From Bacillus marasmi (GTDB lineage: Bacteria; Bacillota; Bacilli; Bacillales; Cytobacillaceae): 64,000 bases of DNA. Positions 50,025 to 59,007 of this stretch are shown in pieces. Within the stretch, counting starts at the first letter, position 1. Each line of letters opens with the position of its first letter. The stretch is from contig NZ_LR656182.1 of the NCBI RefSeq assembly GCF_902168435.1, positions 1-64,000 on the forward strand, written 5' to 3'. The translations under genes were made by a program, and so were the position numbers. The notes under the pieces are model-generated. The model saw only the letters and a program-made list of their open reading frames with translations, had not been told where the DNA came from and did no database searches.

Positions 50025-50678
50025 TCACCTTTTTGTCATAAAGCCCTCAAGCTTTTCTCTGTCATACATCATGATTTTTCCGCGCGCTAACCGAATAATG
50101 TCATTTTTTTCGAACTGTTTCATGAGCCTGCTTATGACCTCACGAGCTGTCCCTAGCTCAGCTGCCAATTCCTCATGGGTCATATACAATGTTGACTGGT
50201 CGTAAGGAAGTTTTTCTAAAAGGTATTCTGCCACTCGTTCATCTATCCGTCTAAAACACAAATCATCAAATAGTCCCATTACATGATTGAAGCGGTTAGC
50301 TGTTGTTTGGTTAATCAGCTTCTGAAAAGATGGATACTTATTCATCCATTTAATTAATAGCTTTCTTTCAACAAGAAAGAGCTTGCAGCTTTTACTAGCG
50401 ACCACATGTGCAGGGAAAGTCTGTTCCGAAAGTGTGCTTGTGATGGATAAAATGCAGACTTGCCCAGACACAGCACGGAATAAATTGATTTCTCGGCCAT
50501 TCTTATTCGTTTTGTGAATCTTCACTTCGCCTTCATAAATAAACGCTGCATACTGACATGGATCACCTTCATTAAAAATGATTTGATCTGCATGAGCCTC
50601 AATATAGACAAGCTGCTCAAGTTCATCCGTTGTCAACTCTTTAAGAAAAGGAAACAATGAGAAAATAGGACGTTTCAT
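50025..50678 (-). CDS. Crp/Fnr family transcription regulator
   Basis: This 217-residue protein has a cyclic-nucleotide-type beta barrel (10-125) and a C-terminal winged HTH with MTHEELAAELGTAREVISRLMKQFE as two adjoining helices. There is no N-terminal Cys cluster as in E. coli FNR. C-terminal Cys residues like those of Bacillus Fnr are also missing, so an oxygen-sensing Fe-S cluster is doubtful. It may control neighbouring respiratory genes. The start ATG 50678 follows GGGGGGC. Confidence 0.85.
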   Translation of the reverse strand: MKRPIFSLFPFLKELTTDELEQLVYIEAHADQIIFNEGDPCQYAAFIYEGEVKIHKTNKNGREINLFRAVSGQVCILSITSTLSEQTFPAHVVASKSCKLFLVERKLLIKWMNKYPSFQKLINQTTANRFNHVMGLFDDLCFRRIDERVAEYLLEKLPYDQSTLYMTHEELAAELGTAREVISRLMKQFEKNDIIRLARGKIMMYDREKLEGFMTKR

Positions 50679-50854
50679 ATGCCCCCCTATGTATATTTGT
50701 TTCTTTATATTTTAAAGCAATAACCTAATGTGGACTACTAAAACATTCTTAAATATTCTCACTTCAAAAGTAAAGCCTTTTACTGGTTATATTGGAATAA
50801 TTAAATCGATATTTGTTGAGAATATAACCATGTGACAGTTAGGAGTGCGTTTCA

Positions 50855-51331
50855 TTGAGCATCAATTTTATAGTCCTCATTAGTGTTTGGTCGCTAACCA
50901 TCCTAGGACTGATCCTTTGGGTTTCAAAAGATAGATTGCGGGAAGCGTGCCTAGTATTTTTTTTCAAGCAGTTTATGACTTGGATCCTAGGTTTAGTAGT
51001 GGTTGAGTGTGGATGGATTGAATATCCGGTGCGGGAGTTTTCAAAGGCGAGTGGTACAAGCTTTTCCTTCGAGTATTTTATATACCCCGCAATATGTGTC
51101 ATATTCAATCTGCGCTATCCTTATCACAAAGGCAAACTACATAGAATTGGCTGGTTCCTCTTTTTTCCAACCTGGATGACAATCCTCGAGGTATTAATTG
51201 AAGAGCACACGGATCTAATTGAATATATTGAATGGTCCTGGTATTGGACATGGTTAACATTGTTAATAACGTTTTTCTTTTCAATGCACTTTTATCGCTG
51301 GTTTTTCAAAAAAAGTTCTTTAACACAGTAA
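50855..51331 (+). CDS. CBO0543-type membrane protein
   Basis: This 158-residue protein has about four membrane helices. The WGLVVVECGWIEYPVREF-like segment, FEYFIYPAICVIFNLRYP and HRIGWFLFFPTWMTILEV match the CBO0543 family seen in spore formers. Function unknown. The TTG start at 50855 has AGGAGTG upstream. Its stop lies inside a family B palindrome. Confidence 0.75.
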   Translation: MSINFIVLISVWSLTILGLILWVSKDRLREACLVFFFKQFMTWILGLVVVECGWIEYPVREFSKASGTSFSFEYFIYPAICVIFNLRYPYHKGKLHRIGWFLFFPTWMTILEVLIEEHTDLIEYIEWSWYWTWLTLLITFFFSMHFYRWFFKKSSLTQ

Positions 51332-51370
51332 AGCGGTGGGGGACTGTCCCCCACCGCTTTACTGTGTTAA
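51320..51370. repeat. perfect palindrome, family B copy
   Basis: TTTAACACAGTAAAGCGGTG and the following GGGGAC pair exactly with the right half GTCCCCCACCGC-TTTACTGTGTTAAA. This is the longest copy, with a stem of about 24 bp. It lies between convergent genes. Confidence 0.92.
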
Positions 51371-51375
51371 ATTAT

Positions 51376-51669
51376 TTATTTGGTCATGAGCCATTCTGAG
51401 ACGAGTTTGTTTTCTTCTTCTGTTAGTAGTTTTCCTGGCATCATGCCTTTACCGTCCAGCATTAGCTTTTCAAGCTCATCTGTAGTGTACTTACTCTTCA
51501 TATTTAATACTGCTGGACCAGCAGCAGCTCCTTTTAAATCCGAACCGTGACAGGCTGAACATTTTTGCTCATAAAGCCCAGGTCCATCTTTAGGACCGTC
51601 AGCAGCATTAGCTGAGCAACCAGCCGTAATAATCAGGATTAGTACTGAAAGTAGCCATAATCGTTTCAT
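51376..51669 (-). CDS. cccB: cytochrome c551-type lipoprotein
   Basis: This 97-residue protein has a lipobox (ITAGC), a haem site CSACH, the axial Met in KGMMPGKL, and ends SEWLMTK. It is paralogous to the 38669 protein, and both resemble Bacillus c551 (CccB). ATG 51669 has GGAGGG eight bases before. It probably carries electrons on the outer membrane face in the same respiratory region. Confidence 0.88.
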   Translation of the reverse strand: MKRLWLLSVLILIITAGCSANAADGPKDGPGLYEQKCSACHGSDLKGAAAGPAVLNMKSKYTTDELEKLMLDGKGMMPGKLLTEEENKLVSEWLMTK

Positions 51670-51916
51670 GTTGTTTTCCCTCCGTAACACAGCTTTAGCA
51701 TAACAATAAAGTTAAACTATTAACTCGATATAAATAAAACATTAATATTATCTTAAAATATTTAATAGCTGTGTTGCTGTCAAATTTATGGCGAAAATAT
51801 GATATAATTGAAAAAATTTCCTGACTGCTAGTAACCGGAGAGAATAAACAACGTGTAAATTTAACACTAGTAACAAAAAAAGTCGTATTTCTTCCTATTA
51901 TATAAAAATCTATCGG

Positions 51917-52414
51917 TTATTGTTTGATTTTGTCATTTAGGCGAAACCAGGCAATTTTGAAAACTTCTGCTAGTGCAATCTGAAATTCTAATGAAGCATC
52001 ATTATGAAGCCGCTTTGTCATATCAGCTAGAATTATTTTTTTATCTTTTCCACGTACGGCAATGATCAGTGGGAACCCGAACTTTTGGTGATAGCGAGTA
52101 TTTAGTGAAAGAAACGTTTCATATTCCTTAGAAGTAAGGTTAGTAAGTCCCGCTGCTCGCTGCTCTTTGCTTGAAGCATGACTCATCGCAATTTTTTCAC
52201 CTAAATTTGGATGAGCTTCTAACAGATTTAATTGAATCGTTCGAGAGGTCCTTTGAATAATTGCTACCATAGATTGATGTAAATCATCTACGGAAGCAAA
52301 GGGGCGTTCTAAAGCTGCAGCGGCTGCAATCCATGCAGATTCTTCAAAAATATCTCCTATAACGTCAGTAAATTCATTCGTACTCATCAAGTTTAATTTT
52401 TCTATAGTTAACAT
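51917..52414 (-). CDS. uraD: OHCU decarboxylase (uric acid catabolism)
   Basis: This 165-residue helical protein has the UraD motif EAHPNLGEKI (catalytic His) and the late RYHQKFGFPLIIAVRGK. UraD decarboxylates 2-oxo-4-hydroxy-4-carboxy-5-ureidoimidazoline to allantoin. In Bacillus it is usually part of the pucL uricase fusion or operon, but no uricase or hydroxyisourate hydrolase gene is adjacent. ATG 52414 has GGAGG 11 bases before; upstream starts are less family-like. Confidence 0.88.
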   Translation of the reverse strand: MLTIEKLNLMSTNEFTDVIGDIFEESAWIAAAAALERPFASVDDLHQSMVAIIQRTSRTIQLNLLEAHPNLGEKIAMSHASSKEQRAAGLTNLTSKEYETFLSLNTRYHQKFGFPLIIAVRGKDKKIILADMTKRLHNDASLEFQIALAEVFKIAWFRLNDKIKQ

Positions 52415-52554
52415 ACGCTTAACTTCCTCCTTCATATGGTAAAGCCTATGAGCTGTCAATTTCTAAAATTCACATCCTCTATTATTACAGAATTTTTATA
52501 AAAAATAAAATATTAAGAAAACTAAAGAAAAACAGACTTTTTTGGATAAAAATT

Positions 52555-52626
52555 GTTCTTTATAAAGGAAAATGACGATTATTGAACGTTTCTAAATCAT
52601 GTTTTGTTCTATATAATGAACAAAAC
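52555..52626 (+). promoter_or_regulatory. SinR-like operator and promoter of the 52663 gene
   Basis: A half-site GTTCTTT lies at 52555. A 9-bp inverted repeat GTTTTGTTC / GAACAAAAC (52601-52626) encloses a perfect -10 TATAAT (52612). B. subtilis SinR binds inverted GTTCTYT sites at matrix promoters. Binding here would block the promoter. Confidence 0.55.
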
Positions 52627-52662
52627 AAAACATTATTTTTTTCTAAGAAAGGAGGGTGAAGG

Positions 52663-54144
52663 TTGCTAAAAAAACTTTTACTAATATGTCTATTATTTAA
52701 TTCAGCTACGCTAGGTTTAAATGTAGTTCAAGCGGAGGAAATTACCCCACCGGCAGGGACTGTAGCAACTTACACTGAAGATGAGTCTGCAGCACCACTG
52801 TTGGATGAAAGTACAGAAGACAATTATTCTAACAAAGAAGAAATAACCGAAGAGGATCCAGAGGTGAACCAGGACCAAACTTCTGATTCTTCAGCAGAAC
52901 AGGTTCAGGATATCGAAGGAGAGTATGATTTAGTCGACCAAGATCAGACAGCAAATAACAATGTTTGCCAAGATCAAACTGTTGAGGCCACTGTTACTTG
53001 CCACGATAGTATTGAAAGTGACGTTAATGGTCAAATTGGTCAGGGACAGACGACGAATTTAACTGGTGCTCAACAACAGGAGTTTGAATCAGATGGAAAC
53101 ATTGACGCAGAACAATGGTTGAAGGCAAAAATTGATTCTCACCAATCACAAGAAGTCAATTATCCTTCTGGTGAAAGTGACGTTCTTAATCAAGGGACAA
53201 TTGCCGAAACGGAGCAAGGTCAAATTGTAACAACTAGCGAATCGGCTGAAGTTAAGTTAGAACAAGATACAAATATCACCGTTTCCCAGCTACAGGATTT
53301 TAATCATGAGGGTGATGGAGCAGACGAGCAGGAGCAGCTAACTGAAATTGATGCTGATCAAAAAATGACAGTAGATTCAGCTGGAGCAGCTGTATTGGAG
53401 CAAGTGCAAAATGCTATTGTTGAAGGTTATTTTGTTAATACGCTTATGGAAGTGGCTGAAATAGGTGTAAAGGTTACTACCCAAAACTATGTAGAAGTAA
53501 TCCAAGATGCTGCTGGAAGCTTCGTGAAATTTGCGCAAAAGATCTTTGTGAATGATCAATTGATTGACGACAGTCAGCGTACAACTGCATTAAAAGTGAA
53601 GGACATACATGGTTCATTCCAATCATATGAAGAAGAGTTTGATTGGGGTACCCTTATTGTAAAAAATGTGGCTGTGTTATTCGTGGAGGATCTTGCTACA
53701 GTAGACTACAAAGCATTATTAAAAAGCAGTCTGTCACTAATATTTGGCGCCGAGCAGATTGGTGCACCGGTTACAAAACCAATAGAGGAACCGCCTGGTG
53801 AAGACGATCAGGAAGAACCAACAACACCACCGGATGACAACAATGAAGAAGAGCCAACACCACCGGAGGAACCACCAACAACTCCAACAGACGATAATGG
53901 GACAACTCCAGATTCTGGAGAAACTCCATCTGCACCAACTGAGGTAGAAAATAATTCAGCACCACCAGTAACTCAAGTTATCGCAAAAGCTGCACCTGTT
54001 AAAACAATTGCTAAAACGACAGCTGAGGGTAACGAACTTCCAAATACTGCAACTAATCAGCATAACATTCTTTTGTTTGGAATTGCATTAATTGCTTCTG
54101 GTTCATTGTTAATTTTTCGTAAAAAAGTAAAGTTCAAAAATTAA
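52663..54144 (+). CDS. LPNTA wall-anchored Gln-rich surface protein
   Basis: This 493-residue protein has a signal peptide (1-25, ending VVQA). A Gln/Glu/Asp-rich region of degenerate repeats follows (about 65-260; recurring QDQT, GQGQT, EQGQ, QLQD). Then come a compact domain (about 265-365), a Pro/Glu/Thr linker, and LPNTA with a helix and KK tail. The class D sortase at 7747 is its probable anchoring enzyme. TTG 52663 has AAAGGAGGG before it. The Gln-rich repeats echo those of the secreted protein encoded just downstream, so it may nucleate or tether that protein. Confidence 0.85.
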   Translation: MLKKLLLICLLFNSATLGLNVVQAEEITPPAGTVATYTEDESAAPLLDESTEDNYSNKEEITEEDPEVNQDQTSDSSAEQVQDIEGEYDLVDQDQTANNNVCQDQTVEATVTCHDSIESDVNGQIGQGQTTNLTGAQQQEFESDGNIDAEQWLKAKIDSHQSQEVNYPSGESDVLNQGTIAETEQGQIVTTSESAEVKLEQDTNITVSQLQDFNHEGDGADEQEQLTEIDADQKMTVDSAGAAVLEQVQNAIVEGYFVNTLMEVAEIGVKVTTQNYVEVIQDAAGSFVKFAQKIFVNDQLIDDSQRTTALKVKDIHGSFQSYEEEFDWGTLIVKNVAVLFVEDLATVDYKALLKSSLSLIFGAEQIGAPVTKPIEEPPGEDDQEEPTTPPDDNNEEEPTPPEEPPTTPTDDNGTTPDSGETPSAPTEVENNSAPPVTQVIAKAAPVKTIAKTTAEGNELPNTATNQHNILLFGIALIASGSLLIFRKKVKFKN

Positions 54145-54159
54145 TAAAAATTTTTTTCA

Positions 54160-54199
54160 CGGCAAAATGACTGGTAATTCAGTGTTTTGCCGTTTTTTT
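54160..54199 (+). terminator. terminator of the LPNTA gene
   Basis: CGGCAAAA / TTTTGCCG with a loop of about 17 bases and a T-run. Confidence 0.9.
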
Positions 54200-54203
54200 A
54201 TCA

Positions 54204-54227
54204 TTTTGTTCTTTAGAAAGAACAAAA
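54204..54227 (+). promoter_or_regulatory. perfect SinR-like palindrome
   Basis: TTTTGTTCTTT-AG-AAAGAACAAAA is a perfect 11-bp inverted repeat containing GTTCTTT and AAAGAAC. It almost matches the SinR operator arrangement at B. subtilis tapA. A further half-site pair (GGTCTTTATAACGAAC) lies at 54248. It stands about 165 bases before the repeat protein gene. Confidence 0.65.
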
Positions 54228-54389
54228 AAGAGAGAGAAATAGAGCATGGTCTTTATAACGAACAAAAAAATAGGTAAATTGACCGAATATAGCTAAATTT
54301 CCGATTTTTCAAAAAATTCAACGCGGTAGTATACTAAAGCTCGGAACAGGCAATTCCAATAAAAGTTTACTTGGAGGTTGGTATCAGGT

Positions 54390-56177
54390 ATGGGTCAAAA
54401 TTACAAACAGGTAAAGAACGTACTCAATTGGAAGAAAATCATCGCAACAGGAGCTTTAGTTGGAACAATTTTAGCATCAACATCTGCGTTTGCTGCTGTT
54501 GATCAAGACAAAGTATATGGCGGAAATCATTCTGACGTAAATATTGGAGCTGGATTGTTGGTTGGTCAAACTAACATTGACAGCGTTACAGTTGCTCCAT
54601 CACAAACAGCATTTGCAGCTAATTTCTCTGACCAATTACAGGCAGGTCTATTCATTCGCAACCAAGCAAATGTAGGTGCAGGGTTACTGATCGGTCAAGG
54701 CAATATTTCATCAAGCTACACTTCACAAGGTCAAGATGTAGTTGGCCGCTGGAATGACCAAACACAAGTTACTGTGGTTGGTGAATCACAAGTAAATGCA
54801 GGTCTTGGTGCATTAATCGGTCAAGTAAACATTTCTGATAACCAAGGTGAGCAAATTCAAGATGCAACAGGTAGAGCTAATGACCAAGCTTCAGGTGCAA
54901 TTAACGTAACTGAGCAAACAAATGTTGGCTTAGGTGCATTAATTGGTCAAATTAAAGGTTCAAGCAACCACAACACTCAAGGTCAAGGTACATCTGGAGT
55001 TGCAAATGACCAAGGTCAAGGAATCGTTAACGGTACTGAGCAAAACAGCCTTGCTTTAGGTTTATTAATCGGCCAACTACAAGGCTCTCAAAATACAAAT
55101 AGTCAATCTGAAGTTTCAGGTGGCGCATTCAATGACCAAAACCAAAGAATTGAAAATGCAACTGAACAAAATCAATTAGGTGCTGGCCTATTAATCGGTC
55201 AAGCACAAGGTACAGCTAATTATGTAACTCAAGGTTCAGGCGCATTTGGTATTGGCAATGATACTGAACAAGGTGCAACGAATGCAACTGAGCAAACTCA
55301 AGTTGGACTTGGCTTATTAGTTGGTCAAGAACAAGGTGCAATTAACGTAACGGCACAAGGCGCGATTGCTACAGGTTTAGCAAATGACGCTGAACAAGCT
55401 TCTGTTAATGCTACTGAACAAACTCAAGTAGGTGCGCTTGGTGCACTTCAATCACAAGGTTCTGAAACTGGTACAGCTCAAAGTGCGGTTGTAGAAGGCG
55501 CATTTAACGATGCTGTTCAAGTAGATGTTAACGGAACTGTGCAAACTCAACTTGGTGGCTTAGGTGCTGTACAGGAGCAATCAGCTTCAAGTGGTTCTTT
55601 ACAAATGACAGATGTTGATGGATTAGCAAATGACACAGTTCAAGCTGATGTTAATTGCGTTGAGCAAACACAAGTTGGCGGACTTGGTGCAGCTCAAAGC
55701 CAATCAGCTTCTTCATCTACAGAACAGCTTGCTGATGTTGATGGCGCGTTCAACGATGCGGCTCAAGCTGATGTTAATGTAACTGAGCAAACACAAGTTG
55801 GAGCTCTTGGTGCTGACCAAGCTCAAAGCTCAGACAACACAGTTGAACAAGGTGCAATTGTTGCTGGTGTTGGTAATGATGTAGCACAAGTGGCTGCGAA
55901 CGAAACTGATCAAACTCAAGCAGCTGTTGGTAATGCTGACCAAACTCAAGCTGCTGAAACAAACACTTCTCAAACTGCGGTTTCTGTAGGTGTTGGTAAC
56001 GAAACAAATCAAGAAGCAGCAAACTCAATTACATTAGAGCAGTCTGCTACAGCTAATGCAGACCAAAATCAATCCGTAACAAACAATACTTCTCAAACAG
56101 CAGTAGCGTTTGGTGCTGGTATCAGCCAAAACTCATCTTCAAGCTTCACAATCGTTTCTAGCCAATCAGCTAACTAA
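54390..56177 (+). CDS. secreted Gln/Asn/Gly-rich tandem-repeat protein, possible fibre subunit
   Basis: This 595-residue protein has a signal peptide (1-35, ending SAFA). Nearly the whole mature part is about twelve repeats of 41-42 residues. Repeats carry TEQTQVG, then L(L/I)GQ.Q, a hydrophilic turn, a second strand with SQ/TQ, and a GxxND..Q turn. It is almost free of Lys, Arg and Pro, has one Cys, and has no anchor. The pattern suggests a beta-solenoid or amyloid-like fold, similar in spirit to curlin repeats (Q-x-G-x-N spacing), but homology to CsgA is not claimed. ATG 54390 is 12 bases after GGAGG. Upstream SinR-like sites and the neighbouring anchored Gln-rich protein suggest a biofilm matrix role. 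Confidence 0.75.
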   Translation: MGQNYKQVKNVLNWKKIIATGALVGTILASTSAFAAVDQDKVYGGNHSDVNIGAGLLVGQTNIDSVTVAPSQTAFAANFSDQLQAGLFIRNQANVGAGLLIGQGNISSSYTSQGQDVVGRWNDQTQVTVVGESQVNAGLGALIGQVNISDNQGEQIQDATGRANDQASGAINVTEQTNVGLGALIGQIKGSSNHNTQGQGTSGVANDQGQGIVNGTEQNSLALGLLIGQLQGSQNTNSQSEVSGGAFNDQNQRIENATEQNQLGAGLLIGQAQGTANYVTQGSGAFGIGNDTEQGATNATEQTQVGLGLLVGQEQGAINVTAQGAIATGLANDAEQASVNATEQTQVGALGALQSQGSETGTAQSAVVEGAFNDAVQVDVNGTVQTQLGGLGAVQEQSASSGSLQMTDVDGLANDTVQADVNCVEQTQVGGLGAAQSQSASSSTEQLADVDGAFNDAAQADVNVTEQTQVGALGADQAQSSDNTVEQGAIVAGVGNDVAQVAANETDQTQAAVGNADQTQAAETNTSQTAVSVGVGNETNQEAANSITLEQSATANADQNQSVTNNTSQTAVAFGAGISQNSSSSFTIVSSQSAN

Positions 56178-56195
56178 TATTGTTACAAGTTCTTC

Positions 56196-56232
56196 AGCCC
56201 CATCTGGTGCTTTGCTGGATGGGGCATATTTA
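56196..56232 (+). terminator. terminator of the repeat-protein gene
   Basis: GCCCCATC / GATGGGGC with a 13-base loop, followed by ATATTTAAT. Confidence 0.8.
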
Positions 56233-56342
56233 ATCTTTAAGCCTTGAGATTAAATACATGCCTTAACAAAATCGATATTTAGCAGAAAATATGTTATAGA
56301 ATATCAATTATTTATTCCACAATCATTAGGAGGATTTACGGT

Positions 56343-56855
56343 ATGTTTAAAAAGAAGGTCGGAACATTAATCGCAGTATCAGCTCTAGTAGCTGGGTTTG
56401 GACTAGCAAATGGAGCAGCAGCAGCACAAACTGACAATTCTTCAATTAGTCAAAATCAATCAGCACCATCAAATTTTTACCAAAACAAAAATACAATCGG
56501 TAATTATTCTTGGAATTGGGTAAGTGGGGTTAAAGGTGCTGGCCAAGCTCAAGCATCAACAACTGCTGGATCACAAACACAAAATGGTGACACAAGTGGT
56601 GCAGAAACAGTCTCCCAATCACAAGTAACTTCTGTTGATGTACAAGATGATCTAAACGGAAACCCACAAAAAACACAAGCAACTGGTAGCTTGAGTGACT
56701 CAGTTACAACAACAGGTCCTGCAAAAGTAACGCAACAACAAAAAAGCATCAGCACAACACTACATTTCCAAGGTACTATCAAAGGTGGACCAACATTACA
56801 AAATGCTATGACTCAATTCCATAGTCATCAATATTCATCTGCAATTTCAAAATAA
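56343..56855 (+). CDS. small secreted Gln/Ser/Thr-rich protein
   Basis: This 170-residue protein has a signal peptide (1-28, ending GAAAAQ). The mature region starts SSISQNQSAPSNFYQNKN and keeps SQ/TQ-rich segments (SQTQNGDTSGAETVSQSQV) recalling the upstream repeat protein without clear periodicity. Four His/Gln/Tyr residues cluster at the C-terminus (FHSHQYSS). RBS AGGAGG precedes ATG 56343. It has its own terminator-separated unit but lies beside the two other Gln-rich secreted proteins; a minor subunit is a guess. Confidence 0.65.
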   Translation: MFKKKVGTLIAVSALVAGFGLANGAAAAQTDNSSISQNQSAPSNFYQNKNTIGNYSWNWVSGVKGAGQAQASTTAGSQTQNGDTSGAETVSQSQVTSVDVQDDLNGNPQKTQATGSLSDSVTTTGPAKVTQQQKSISTTLHFQGTIKGGPTLQNAMTQFHSHQYSSAISK

Positions 56856-57017
56856 TTGTCTGCGATGAAACCGAATACTTATTCAAAAACATCAACCCAT
56901 TCTTAGTTGAATGGGTTGTTTAAATTTGGACAGGCTGCAGTATAATCTCCCATCAATCACCCTATTTAGAAAATTCACTATTTTGCCCCCGTTGCCACCA
57001 CTAATAGTGTCAAATGT

Positions 57018-57031
57018 CATTTACGTAAATG
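57018..57031 (+). promoter_or_regulatory. perfect 14-bp palindrome before the symporter gene
   Basis: CATTTACGTAAATG is located 56 bases before the transporter start and is a good operator candidate for an unidentified dimeric repressor. Confidence 0.4.
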
Positions 57032-57086
57032 GTAATCTTCGGTATGCTTTTCAAAATGAAACTACATATTAAGATGTAGAAAGGCA

Positions 57087-58370
57087 GTGGAGATTTTGAA
57101 ATCCTTTTTTAAAAATTATCGCTTCACTCTGATTCTGCTGGGGGCTATCGTAATCGGTGGAATTGCCGGCTTGGTTTATGGTACAGACACAGCAGTGGTC
57201 AAGCCGTTTGGAGATTTATTCCTCAATTTAATGTTTATGATGATTGTACCTTTAGTATTTTTCAGCATTGCCTCGGCCATTGCTAATATGAACGGGATGA
57301 AACGTCTCGGCAAAATTATGGGCAGCATCCTCGTCGTATTTTTACTAACCGCTTCGGTATCAGCCATTCTTGGTTTAGTTGGCACAACAATAATTGAACC
57401 GATTGAAAACGCCGACATTTCAAGCATTAAAGAGGTGATGAGCGCAGCAGAAGAGCCGGAAACAGAGGCGATTCCATTCTTAAGCCAGCTTGTAAACACC
57501 TTTACCGTTTCTGATTTTTCAAGCCTGTTATCGAGAAGCAACATGCTCCAACTCATTGTCTTCTCCTTACTGTTTGGGGTATCAACCGCACTGATTGGAG
57601 AAAAAGGCAAGCCTGTTGCCGACTTCCTCAACGCAGCCACTCAAGTCATGATGAAAATGGTCAACATTGTCATGTATTACGCACCGATCGGACTTGGCTG
57701 TTATTTTGCCGCGGTAATCGGTGAACTCGGTCCGCAAATACTAGAAGGCTATGCACGTTCATTTGTGCTGTACCTCATTCTTACATTAATATATTTCTTT
57801 ATCTTCTTTACACTTTATGCTTTTATAGCGGGCGGCAAGCACGGCGTCGTGATTTTTTGGAAAAACGCAATCACACCATCGATTACGGCAATCGCTACAT
57901 GCTCAAGTGCGGCATGCATTCCGGTTAACCTTGCAGCCGTGAAAAAAATGGGCGTGCCAAAGGATATCGGCGAAACGATTATCCCGCTCGGCGCCAACAC
58001 CCACAAGGATGGCTCCGTTTTTGGCGGCGTCCTGAAAATCGTCTTCCTATTCGCCTTATTTGGCAAAGATTTAACAAGCCTATCAAGCATATTAAGTATT
58101 TTAGCAGTAGCCTTTTTAGTCGGGGCGGTAATGGGCGCTATACCTGGTGGTGGTATGATTGGAGAAATGCTCATCATCTCTGTATACGGCTTCCCACCTG
58201 AAGTACTGCCGATCATTGCGGTCATCAGTACGATTATCGATGCCCCGGCAACACTATTAAACTCAACCGGCAACACCGTTTGCGCGATGCTTGTCACCCG
58301 CCTCGTCGAAGGCAAAGACTGGCTCAAGAAAGCCGGCCTCATCCCAAAGCGCAACGTGAAGGCCGTATAA
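57087..58370 (+). CDS. dicarboxylate/amino acid:cation symporter (DAACS family)
   Basis: This 427-residue protein matches the sodium/proton:dicarboxylate symporter fold (GltP/DctA type) with eight helices and two hairpins. The Ser-rich hairpin reads IATCSSAACIPVN. The substrate region is GANTHKDGS, where GA(T/N)xNMDG is usual. GGGMIGEML and DAPATLLNSTGNTVCAMLV complete the site. The altered NMDG motif may mean a different substrate. GTG 57087 or TTG 57096 may be the start. It could supply C4-dicarboxylates to the nearby respiratory module. Confidence 0.85.
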   Translation: MEILKSFFKNYRFTLILLGAIVIGGIAGLVYGTDTAVVKPFGDLFLNLMFMMIVPLVFFSIASAIANMNGMKRLGKIMGSILVVFLLTASVSAILGLVGTTIIEPIENADISSIKEVMSAAEEPETEAIPFLSQLVNTFTVSDFSSLLSRSNMLQLIVFSLLFGVSTALIGEKGKPVADFLNAATQVMMKMVNIVMYYAPIGLGCYFAAVIGELGPQILEGYARSFVLYLILTLIYFFIFFTLYAFIAGGKHGVVIFWKNAITPSITAIATCSSAACIPVNLAAVKKMGVPKDIGETIIPLGANTHKDGSVFGGVLKIVFLFALFGKDLTSLSSILSILAVAFLVGAVMGAIPGGGMIGEMLIISVYGFPPEVLPIIAVISTIIDAPATLLNSTGNTVCAMLVTRLVEGKDWLKKAGLIPKRNVKAV

Positions 58371-58375
58371 ACTAG

Positions 58376-58418
58376 AAAAAGCGATGACTATGATGCAGTC
58401 GTCGCTTTTTCCTCTTTT
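58376..58418 (+). terminator. terminator of the symporter gene
   Basis: AAAAGCGATGAC...GTCGTCGCTTTTT forms a stem of about 12 bp followed by CCTCTTTTTT. Confidence 0.85.
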
Positions 58419-58482
58419 TTGAAAATAAAGATCGTGTTTCGTTCCGTTTCAAGCTTCAGGTGGCCACTGCCTCGCACACAGA

Positions 58483-59007
58483 CTAATCGGTCAAAAATTT
58501 ATAACGAAGTATTGCCGCGAGTCCTGCTCCATGCGAAAATTCTCCATCCTTCACTAAATCCTTTAATTCTCCCATTGTCAGCTCGTGAACCTCAATTTGT
58601 TCGCTGCTTTCTAAGTTTTGCTTCGTGGCTGTTAAACCAGCTGCTGCAAATAAGAAGATTTCCTCGCTTGTTGATCCGGGAGAAGGATAGAAGCTTCCTA
58701 ATTCAAGCCAATCCTCAGCAACATAGCCTGTTTCTTCCTCTAATTCGCGTTTTGCAGTTTCGAGTGGTTGACTGCCTTCTTCGATACCCCCTGCGGGTAA
58801 CTCCCATTGCCAACTCTTAAGTGCATGGCGGTATTGCTTTAAACATAGTACTTTATGCTCGTTCGTAATTGGGAGAATGCAGACGCCTTTGGCAAAATCC
58901 AAATAGGCAAACGTCTTTTCTTCACCATTCGGAAGAATTACCTCATCTATTGTGATGCCGTAGCGATCGATTTGTTTTCGTTCAGTGCTTTTTATTTTCC
59001 AAGTCAT
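58483..59007 (-). CDS. Nudix hydrolase, ADP-ribose pyrophosphatase-like
   Basis: This 174-residue protein has a complete Nudix box (GGIEEGSQPLETAKRELEEE then TGY) at about 73-95. The QWELPAGG before it and SPGSTSEEIFLFAA after it are typical of ADP-ribose/ADP-sugar pyrophosphatases (NudF type). It hydrolyses nucleoside diphosphate sugars. The start ATG 59007 follows AGGTG. It is convergent with the symporter gene. Confidence 0.9.
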   Translation of the reverse strand: MTWKIKSTERKQIDRYGITIDEVILPNGEEKTFAYLDFAKGVCILPITNEHKVLCLKQYRHALKSWQWELPAGGIEEGSQPLETAKRELEEETGYVAEDWLELGSFYPSPGSTSEEIFLFAAAGLTATKQNLESSEQIEVHELTMGELKDLVKDGEFSHGAGLAAILRYKFLTD

